A DNA stretch of 34,362 nt, from assembly GCA_046537875.1 (NCBI GenBank), contig JBKHJZ010000016.1:1-34362 (forward strand), given 5' to 3'. Made by a program: the position numbers and the translations under genes. The notes beneath the pieces were generated by a model. It saw nothing but the letters and a program-made list of their open reading frames with translations. It was not told the DNA's origin and did not search any database. The DNA is from JBKHJZ01 sp046537875 (lineage in GTDB: Bacteria; Actinomycetota; Acidimicrobiia; Acidimicrobiales; VFJN01). Of the stretch, positions 15,652-22,503 are shown piece after piece. How positions within the stretch are numbered: position 1 is the first letter of the stretch; the number at the start of each line of letters is the position of its first letter.

Positions 15652-17391
15652 ATGCCCAGCCTCTCCGAGGTCCGCGCCCAGCTCACCGGCCCGGGAGGCA
15701 TGTTCGAGCTCGTCACCGAGGATGTGCTCGGCCGCCCGATGCAGGTGTACCGCGAACGCATGCGCTCGCTGCGGGAGATCCCGCAGGCCGCCGCCGGGCG
15801 GGGCGACGACGCCACGTTCCTGGTCCACGGCGACCGCACCTACGGCTTCCGCACGTTCGTCGAGACCAGCAACGGCGTGGCCCGGGCCCTGGCCGAGCGC
15901 TACGGCGTCGGGCACGGCGATCGCGTCGCCGTGCTCAGCCAGAACAACCCCGAGTGGTGCCTCACCTTCTGGGCCACGGTCGATCTCGGGGCCATCCTGG
16001 TGGGGCTCAACGGCTGGTGGAAGGCCGACGAGATCCTCTACGGCCTGCAGGACTCGGGTGCGGCGGTCCTCGTGGCCGACCGCAAGCGGTTCGAGCGCAT
16101 CGCCGACCGACTGGCCGAGGCGCCCGATCTGACCCACGTGTTCCTGGTCGACGCCGACCCGTCCGACTTCCCGGCGGCCGCCGATGCCGTGAAGCTCCAG
16201 CGCTTCGACGAGCTCGTCGGAGAGCCCACCGACCGCTTCCCCGACACGCCGATCGCCGAGGACGACGATGCGGTGATCTTCTACACGTCGGGCACCACCG
16301 GGAAGCCCAAGGGCGCCATCTCGACGCACCGGTCGATGATCGCCAACCTCCAGAACACCATGTACAGCTCGGTGGCGGCCGCCATGGCCGACCCCGAGGC
16401 GGGTGCGGTGCTGGCGAGCGGGGGCGGCCAGACCGCGTCGCTGCTCACCTCGCCGCTGTTCCACGTGTCGGGCTGCCACTCCAACCTGGTGGTCGGGCTG
16501 CTGGCGGGCGTCAAGATCGTGATCCCCGAGGGCCGCTTCGAGCCCGAGAAGGTGCTGCGCCTGATCGAGGAGCACGGCGTGACCGTCTGGGCCACGGTGC
16601 CCACCATGGTGTGGCGCGTGTGCGAGTACCCGGGTCGCCACGACTACGACACGTCGACGGTCACCTCGGTGGCGTTCGGGGGTTCGCCCTCGGCCGACGA
16701 GCTCCAGCGCAAGGTCCGGGACACGTTCCCGAACGTGCGCTCGACCTCGAACGCCTACGGGCTCACCGAGACGTCCTCGGTGGCGACGGTCATCAGCGGC
16801 CAGGACGCCCGGCGCAAGCCCTGGTCGGTCGGGCCACCTGTGCCCGGGGTGGAGATCCGCATCGCCGACCCGCTGGGCCAGCCGCTCGGCGTGGGCGAGA
16901 CCGGCGAGGTGTGCGTCCGGGGCCCGATCCTGATGAAGGGCTACTGGAACAAGCCCGAGGCCACCGCAGAGGCGATCGACGCCGACGGCTTCCTCCACAC
17001 CGGCGACATCGGCCACCTCGACGACGAGGGCTACCTCACGATCACCGACCGCAAGAAGGACATGATCATCCGCGGCGGCGAGAACATCTACTGCGTCGAG
17101 ATCGAGAACCGTCTGGTCGAGCACCCGCTCGTCGCCGACGCGGCGATCATCGGCGTGCCGCACCCGGAGCTGGGCGAGGAGGTCAAGGCCGTGGTCCAGG
17201 TGGAGCCCGGGCACGAGGGCGAGCTGACCGACCTCGACGTCCGGGAGTGGGTGCGTGCCGAGCTGGCCGACTTCAAGGTGCCGGCGCACGTGGAGATCCG
17301 CGGCGAGCCGCTGCCGCGCAACGCCTCGGGCAAGCTGCTGAAGAACGTGCTGCGCGGCGAGGGCGAGGTCACCTTCGCCGAGACCCTCTGA
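15652..17391 (+). CDS. Class I adenylate-forming acyl-CoA synthetase / ligase
   Basis: A 579-residue ANL-superfamily enzyme that activates a carboxylic acid with ATP and CoA. The P-loop-like motif FYTSGTTGKPKG starts near residue 210. Downstream come NAYGLTETSS, the GFLHTGDIGHLDDEGYLTITDRKKDMIIRGGENIY hinge (split: GFLHTGDIG and DRKKDMIIRGGENIY), and the C-terminal catalytic Lys motif PRNASGKLLKNVLR. The substrate, probably a fatty or aromatic acid, cannot be read with certainty. The ATG is preceded by GAGGGGGA. The serine hydrolase gene starts 4 bp after its stop, so the two are co-translated. Confidence 0.92.
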   Translation: MPSLSEVRAQLTGPGGMFELVTEDVLGRPMQVYRERMRSLREIPQAAAGRGDDATFLVHGDRTYGFRTFVETSNGVARALAERYGVGHGDRVAVLSQNNPEWCLTFWATVDLGAILVGLNGWWKADEILYGLQDSGAAVLVADRKRFERIADRLAEAPDLTHVFLVDADPSDFPAAADAVKLQRFDELVGEPTDRFPDTPIAEDDDAVIFYTSGTTGKPKGAISTHRSMIANLQNTMYSSVAAAMADPEAGAVLASGGGQTASLLTSPLFHVSGCHSNLVVGLLAGVKIVIPEGRFEPEKVLRLIEEHGVTVWATVPTMVWRVCEYPGRHDYDTSTVTSVAFGGSPSADELQRKVRDTFPNVRSTSNAYGLTETSSVATVISGQDARRKPWSVGPPVPGVEIRIADPLGQPLGVGETGEVCVRGPILMKGYWNKPEATAEAIDADGFLHTGDIGHLDDEGYLTITDRKKDMIIRGGENIYCVEIENRLVEHPLVADAAIIGVPHPELGEEVKAVVQVEPGHEGELTDLDVREWVRAELADFKVPAHVEIRGEPLPRNASGKLLKNVLRGEGEVTFAETL

Positions 17392-17395
17392 CGAC

Positions 17396-18520
17396 GTGGC
17401 CCTCGACGCGGCGCCCACCGCCGACCCGACGATCCAGCCCCTTCCGCCCCAGCCACCGGGCGTGCCCTGGCCGACGGACGACTGGCCGCGCGGCGAGCCG
17501 CCCGCCCCGGTGGCCGAGCGGCTCGGGGCGCTGCTCGACCAGGTGATGACCGACACCGACCGCTACGGGACCACGTACGCCGTCGCGGTCGTCCACGGCG
17601 GTCGCCTGCTGGACGAGCGCTACGGCGGCGCGCTCGAGCACTGGGACCGGCCCGCCGAGCCGGTCGAGGCCGGCACGCGCCTGCTGTCGTGGTCGATGGC
17701 CAAGTCGATGCTGCACGCCGTGGTCGGGATGCTGGTCGGTGAGGGGCGCCTCGCGCTCGACGCCCCCGCACCGGTTCCGGGATGGGACGGTCCAGGCGAC
17801 GAGCGCCACGCGGTCACGCTGGAACACCTGCTCACGATGCGCGACGGCCTGGACTTCGCCGAGGTCTACGACGACGCCGGGACCTCCGACGTGATCGAGA
17901 TGCTGTTCGGCGCCGGCGAGGCCGACATGGCGGCGTTCGCCGCCGACCGCCCGCTTGCGCACCGCCCCGGCACGTTCTTCAACTACTCGTCGGGCACGTC
18001 GAACATCGTCTCGGGCATCGTGGCGCGCGCCGTCGGCCCCGGTGCCGCCTACGAGCGGTTCCTGCAGGACCGGCTCTTCGACCCGCTCGGCATGCGGTCG
18101 GCCAGGGCCCGGTTCGACGACGCCGGCACGTTCGTGGGCTCGTCCTACGTGTACGCATCGGCGCAGGACTACCTGCGGTTCGGGCTGCTCTACCTGCGCG
18201 ACGGCGTGTGGGACGGGGTGCGGCTGCTGCCGGAGGGCTGGGTCGACCACGCCCGGCGCATCCGCTCGTACGACCCCGACGAGGACCGCTGGTACGGCGC
18301 CCACTGGTGGGCCGTGGGCGACGACCTCGGCACGTTCTGGGCCAGCGGGTTCGAGGGGCAGTCGCTCATGATCTGCCCACCGCTCGACCTGGTGGTCGTC
18401 CGGCTCGGCAAGTCACCCGACGACGCGCACACCGCCGCGCTGCGGGCCTGGCGCGCCGCCGTCGTCGACGCCTTTCGCGAGGTCCACCGGAGGTCATCGG
18501 TTCCCCCTGCCCGAGCCTGA
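17396..18520 (+). CDS. Serine hydrolase of the beta-lactamase (class C/EstB) family
   Basis: A 374-residue protein of the class C beta-lactamase-like superfamily. The nucleophile motif is Ser100-Met-Ala-Lys103 and the second motif is Tyr197-Ser-Ser, with HLLTMRDGLDF (Leu-rich SGL-like segment) in between. Family members are esterases, amidohydrolases such as 6-aminohexanoate-dimer hydrolase, or peptidases; a true beta-lactamase role is not implied. No signal peptide is seen. The start is a GTG 4 bp after the acyl-CoA synthetase stop. Its last codons run into the repeat array at 18490, so its C-terminus (VHRRSSVPPARA) is partly repeat-encoded. Confidence 0.88.
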   Translation: MALDAAPTADPTIQPLPPQPPGVPWPTDDWPRGEPPAPVAERLGALLDQVMTDTDRYGTTYAVAVVHGGRLLDERYGGALEHWDRPAEPVEAGTRLLSWSMAKSMLHAVVGMLVGEGRLALDAPAPVPGWDGPGDERHAVTLEHLLTMRDGLDFAEVYDDAGTSDVIEMLFGAGEADMAAFAADRPLAHRPGTFFNYSSGTSNIVSGIVARAVGPGAAYERFLQDRLFDPLGMRSARARFDDAGTFVGSSYVYASAQDYLRFGLLYLRDGVWDGVRLLPEGWVDHARRIRSYDPDEDRWYGAHWWAVGDDLGTFWASGFEGQSLMICPPLDLVVVRLGKSPDDAHTAALRAWRAAVVDAFREVHRRSSVPPARA

Positions 18521-18616
18521 GGCCATCGGTTCCGGAATCGGAACCCATCGCCTCGCGCCCCGAATCGTGGAACCGATGACCTCGGGAAGACGGCGATCGG
18601 TGGAACCGATGACCTC
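18490..18616. repeat. Five copies of a 15-bp unit, four forming a nested palindrome
   Basis: The unit GAGGTCATCGGTTCC occurs directly at 18490-18504 and, with one change, at 18519-18533. It occurs inverted at 18540-18554 (degenerate), 18569-18583 and 18602-18616 (both exact). Copies 1/4 and 2/3 share one centre of symmetry at about 18536.5, so the DNA or RNA can fold into a two-storey hairpin. The array lies between the convergent serine hydrolase and ilvC genes and begins inside the hydrolase CDS. It resembles REP-type palindromic repeats and may act as a two-way terminator. Confidence 0.85.
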
Positions 18617-18648
18617 GGGATGAAAGGTGTCCGGGAGTGTCGCGGGCG

Positions 18649-19674
<1,026 letters not shown>

Positions 19675-19708
19675 CAGGGGACTCCTCTGTCTGTGATGAT
19701 CACGGTGC

Positions 19709-19774
19709 TCAGTCCTTCTGGCAGCCACCAGTGGCCATGAGCGAAGCCAGCGCTGCCAGAACGATGGTGGTCAC
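19709..19774 (-). CDS. Small ORF 2 of the ilvN-ilvC interval (21 residues)
   Basis: A GTG-started ORF whose start overlaps the stop of small ORF 1 (GTGA) and which ends 34 nt before ilvC. It begins MTTI and then carries the segment VLAALASLMATGGCQK shared exactly with small ORF 1. It is rich in Ile, Val and Leu, as a branched-chain leader peptide would be. The hydrophobic run ending in Cys recalls a lipoprotein signal, but the -3 position is not the usual Leu. Several codons (GTT, GCT, ACT, GGT) are atypical for this genome, so the sequence may be conserved as RNA or DNA rather than as protein. It may not be translated. Confidence 0.35.
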   Translation of the reverse strand: MTTIVLAALASLMATGGCQKD

Positions 19775-19834
19775 GGCACCCACCCCTTCTGGCAGCCACC
19801 AGTGGCCATGAGCGAAGCCAGCGCTGCCAGAACG
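19714..19834 (-). repeat. Tandem pair of identical 50-bp hairpin elements
   Basis: Copies at 19714-19763 and 19785-19834 are identical over 50 bp with a 71-bp period. Each has perfect 10-bp terminal arms (TTCTGGCAGC and GCTGCCAGAA) around about 26 nt. On the transcript each copy can fold alone. The 3' arm of the first can instead pair with the 5' arm of the second, giving mutually exclusive structures. They lie between ilvN and ilvC and contain the two small ORFs. Confidence 0.9.
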
Positions 19835-19869
19835 GCAGGAGTGCTGTGCGGTGTCGGGGGTGCGCTCAC
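19771..19869 (-). CDS. Small ORF 1 of the ilvN-ilvC interval (32 residues)
   Basis: A GTG-started ORF that overlaps the ilvN stop by GTGA and ends by overlapping the start of small ORF 2 in the same way. It therefore links ilvN to the next ORF without a gap. A Pro/Ser/Thr-rich beginning is followed by VLAALASLMATGGCQK, identical to the segment in small ORF 2, then GWVP. The shared segment is encoded by the 50-bp repeat. The two back-to-back overlaps favour translation by re-initiation, but atypical codons argue that the repeat could be selected for its structure instead. Confidence 0.35.
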   Translation of the reverse strand: MSAPPTPHSTPAVLAALASLMATGGCQKGWVP

Positions 19870-20405
19870 GCCGGACGGCGCACGGCCCGCAGGGTCGGGG
19901 CCGTGCGCTCCAGCTTGGGGAGCGCCACGCGACCGGTGCGCTGCAGCTCGATGATGCCGAACGGGCGCAGCAGGTCCTCCAGGTCGTCCAGCCGGGGCGG
20001 CTCGCCGTCGAGGCTGACCGTCAGCTCGTCGTGGCCCACGTCGACGATGCGCCCGTCGAACAGGTTGACCAGCTCGATCACCTGGCTGCGCGCCGTGGCG
20101 TCGGCCCGCACCGTGAGCAGCATCAGCTCGCGCTCCACGGAGTCGCGGGGGTCGAGCTCCGAGATCTTCACGACGTTGACCAGCTTGAAGAGCTGCTTGG
20201 TGACCTGCTCGAGCGAGGCCGACTCGACGTCGACCACGATCGTGATGCGGCTGAACCGCTCGTCCTCGGTGGGGGCGACCGCCAGCGAGAAGATGTTGAA
20301 GCCCCGCCGGGCGAACAGGCCGGCGACCCGGGCGAGCACCCCCGCCTTGTTCTCGACCAGCACCACCAGCGTGTGGTGGCGGGCATCGGTGCCGGGAACG
20401 GACAT
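19866..20405 (-). CDS. ilvN: Acetolactate synthase regulatory (small) subunit
   Basis: A 179-residue regulatory subunit. An N-terminal ACT domain (residues 8-80, TLVVLVENKAGVLARVAGLFARRGFN split as VENKAGVLARVAGLF and RRGFNIFSLAV) binds valine in the family. A C-terminal ALS_ss_C domain follows (about 90-165, RELMLLTVRADATARSQVIELVNLFDGRIVDV region). The ATG overlaps the ilvB stop by one base (TGATG), so the two subunits are coupled. It should mediate feedback control of IlvB. Confidence 0.95.
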   Translation of the reverse strand: MSVPGTDARHHTLVVLVENKAGVLARVAGLFARRGFNIFSLAVAPTEDERFSRITIVVDVESASLEQVTKQLFKLVNVVKISELDPRDSVERELMLLTVRADATARSQVIELVNLFDGRIVDVGHDELTVSLDGEPPRLDDLEDLLRPFGIIELQRTGRVALPKLERTAPTLRAVRRPA

Positions 20406-22159
20406 CAGTGGCCTCCCTCGCCCTGCGACGGGTCGACGATGATCTGGTCGTTGGGCGCCCCCGACGGGACCATCGGATAGACCTTCTCGCGGCTGTCGGT
20501 GCGGAAGTCGATCACCACCGGCCGGTCGTCGATCTCGTTGGCCTTCTGGATGGCCGCGTCCACCTCGTCGGGGGACTCGACGCGCAGGCCCACGCAGCCC
20601 ATCGCCTCGGCCCAGAGCCGGTAGTCGGGCAGGTCGGGCGAGAGGTACACCTCGCTGTACCGCTCGTCGTAGAACATCTCCTGCCACTGGCGGACCATGC
20701 CGAGGTAGGCGTTGTTGAGGATCGCCACCTTCACCGGGATGCGCTCGCTCGCGGCGGTGACCAGCTCCTGCGCGGTCATCTGGAAGCAGCCGTCGCCGTC
20801 GACCGCCCACACGGTGCGATCGGGCCGGCCGACCTTGGCGCCGATGGCCGCGGGCACCGCGAAGCCCATGGTGCCGAGGCCGCCCGAGTTCACCCACGTG
20901 TAGGGGTGGTTGAAGCGCCAGTACTGCGAGCTCCACATCTGGTGCTGGCCGACCCCCGCCACCACGATCGTGTCGTCGGGCGTGGCGTCACGCAGGCGCT
21001 CGAGCACGAACTGGGGCTTGAGCGCCTCACCGGGCTCGGACTGCTCGTAGGTGAGTGGGTACTTCTCCTGCCACCCCGAGATCGTCTGCTTCCAGCCCAG
21101 GCGGTCGGGGAACTCCACGCCGTCGGCCATCAGGTCGCGGATCGCCTGGATCAGCTCCTCGATCACCAGCCGGCAGTCGCCGACGATCGGCACCTCGGGA
21201 CGGCGGACCTTGCCCAGCTCGGCCGGGTCGATGTCGACGTGGATCACCTTGGCGTCGGGGGCGAAGCCGTCGAGCTTGCCCGTGACCCGGTCGTCGAACC
21301 GGCTGCCCAGGGCGATGAGCAGGTCGCTCTGCTGCATCGACGTGACCGCCGTGTAGTTGCCGTGCATGCCCGGCATGCCGAGCGCCAGGCGGTGGTCGTC
21401 GGGGAACGCGCCGCGGGCCATCAGGGTGGTGACCACGTGGATGTCGCACAACTCGGCCAGCTCGCGCAGCGCCTCGGCGGCCCGGGCCTTGAGCACGCCG
21501 CCCCCCACGTACAGCACGGGACGCCGGGCCCGCAGGATCAGCTCGGCGGCCTGGCGGATCATCTTCGGATGTCCCTTGGTGGTGGGCCGGTAGCCGGGGA
21601 GGCTGGCCGCCACCTCGTCGTCGGAGGGCCAGTACCACTCCATGGCCGAGCTGGGCCTGGTGGGGTCGACGATGTCCTTGGGAACGTCGAGCAGCACCGG
21701 CCCGGGCCGGCCGGTGGTGGCCAGGTGGAACGCCTGGCGCACCGCGAGAGGGATGTCCTGCGGGTCGGTGATGAGCTCGTTGTGCTTGGTCACCGAGCGG
21801 GTGATGCCGATCGTGTCGCACTCCTGGAACGCATCGGTGCCGATGGCCGAGAGGGGCACCTGGCCGGTGATGCAGACCAGCGGGATCGAGTCCATGTAGG
21901 CGTCACACAGGGGCGTGACCACGTTGGTGGCCGCCGGGCCCGATGTCACCATGCACACGCCCGGCCGGCCGGTGACGTGCGCGAACCCCTCGGCCATGTG
22001 CCCCGCGCCCTGCTCGTGGCGCACGAGCACGTGGCGGATGGGGCTGTCGATGATCGGGTCGTACACGGGCAGGATGGCGCCGCCGGGCAGCCCGAACATG
22101 ACCTCGACGCCCTCCATCTCGAGGGCCTTGATCAGCGCTTGGCCGCCGGAGAGCTGCAT
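20405..22159 (-). CDS. ilvB: Acetolactate synthase catalytic (large) subunit
   Basis: A 584-residue ThDP enzyme that makes acetolactate and acetohydroxybutyrate. The catalytic Glu49 is in VRHEQGAGHMAEG. The FAD/central domain has the LGMPGMHGNYTAV and RFDDRVTGKLD segments. The ThDP motif is GDGCFQMTAQELVTA with the paired Asn residues in VAILNNAYLGMVRQWQ. The ATG at 22159 follows AAGGAG. Transcription is predicted to begin at the leader-peptide promoter 240 bp upstream and to pass an attenuator. It heads the ilvB-ilvN-ilvC operon. Confidence 0.97.
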   Translation of the reverse strand: MQLSGGQALIKALEMEGVEVMFGLPGGAILPVYDPIIDSPIRHVLVRHEQGAGHMAEGFAHVTGRPGVCMVTSGPAATNVVTPLCDAYMDSIPLVCITGQVPLSAIGTDAFQECDTIGITRSVTKHNELITDPQDIPLAVRQAFHLATTGRPGPVLLDVPKDIVDPTRPSSAMEWYWPSDDEVAASLPGYRPTTKGHPKMIRQAAELILRARRPVLYVGGGVLKARAAEALRELAELCDIHVVTTLMARGAFPDDHRLALGMPGMHGNYTAVTSMQQSDLLIALGSRFDDRVTGKLDGFAPDAKVIHVDIDPAELGKVRRPEVPIVGDCRLVIEELIQAIRDLMADGVEFPDRLGWKQTISGWQEKYPLTYEQSEPGEALKPQFVLERLRDATPDDTIVVAGVGQHQMWSSQYWRFNHPYTWVNSGGLGTMGFAVPAAIGAKVGRPDRTVWAVDGDGCFQMTAQELVTAASERIPVKVAILNNAYLGMVRQWQEMFYDERYSEVYLSPDLPDYRLWAEAMGCVGLRVESPDEVDAAIQKANEIDDRPVVIDFRTDSREKVYPMVPSGAPNDQIIVDPSQGEGGH

Positions 22160-22295
22160 GACGGTGCTCCTTGGGGTGGTCGGGTGTGGCGGACCCTGGC
22201 GCCGGGGGGCGTCACGACCCGCAGATTCTCGGCTGTGGTGGCTGCGTCGGGGAAATCGGGCGGGGCCGGGGCACCGGCCCACCACACGGTGGTCG

Positions 22296-22326
22296 AAAAC
22301 TGGAACGACCCCCCGTCCGGGAGGTC
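22296..22326 (-). terminator. Attenuator terminator of the ilvB leader
   Basis: GACCTCCC (22326-22319) pairs with GGGGGGTC (22314-22307), eight pairs with one G-T, around a GGAC loop. GTTCCAGTTTT follows, ending at 22296. The T-run is less pure than at leuA. It lies downstream of the leader-peptide hairpin and 136 nt before the ilvB start. Confidence 0.65.
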
Positions 22327-22332
22327 GCAGAA

Positions 22333-22358
22333 CGCACGCGCGGAGAACCGGGCGTGCG
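22333..22358 (-). other. Attenuator hairpin 1 of the ilvB leader
   Basis: CGCACGC (22358-22352) pairs with GCGTGCG (22339-22333) around a 12-nt loop and starts directly after the leader-peptide TAG. The same placement is seen at leuA. Confidence 0.65.
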
Positions 22359-22394
22359 CTAGTCGATGAGTACGAGGGTGGTCTGGTCCCGCAT
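22359..22394 (-). CDS. ilvL: ilvB leader peptide
   Basis: An 11-residue peptide, MRDQTTLVLID, with consecutive Leu-Val-Leu-Ile codons just before its stop. This is the signature of a branched-chain amino acid attenuator. It is the same length as the leuA leader. GAGGCT lies 7 nt upstream of its ATG, predicting a leaderless transcript. Attenuation of ilvBNC by such a peptide is established in Corynebacterium; this copy is identified from sequence only. Confidence 0.75.
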   Translation of the reverse strand: MRDQTTLVLID

Positions 22395-22401
22395 CCCCGC
22401 A

Positions 22402-22431
22402 AGCCTCGCACGGACCGGTGGGCACGGGCAA
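22402..22431 (-). promoter_or_regulatory. ilvB operon promoter
   Basis: TTGCCC (22431-22426), an 18-bp spacer and GAGGCT (22407-22402) on the minus strand, then 7 nt to the leader-peptide ATG. The -10 is weak but the geometry equals that at leuA. Confidence 0.45.
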
Positions 22432-22503
22432 GGCGGTTGCGTCCGCGATACGGTCGCGGGCCTGCTGGGGAGCAGGCCGGAGGCGATCACGGGGAGCGGG
22501 AGC

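Noticed and set aside
17396..18520. True antibiotic-hydrolysing beta-lactamase
   Set aside because: The SxxK and YSS motifs fit the wider serine hydrolase family, no signal peptide is present, and the operon partner is an acyl-CoA synthetase.
18490..18616. CRISPR or terminal inverted repeats of an insertion sequence
   Set aside because: Units are short, in mixed orientation and without a transposase or regular spacing.
19714..19834. CRISPR-like repeat-spacer-repeat
   Set aside because: Only two copies, no cas genes, a 21-bp spacer, and long arms with internal small ORFs do not fit a CRISPR array.
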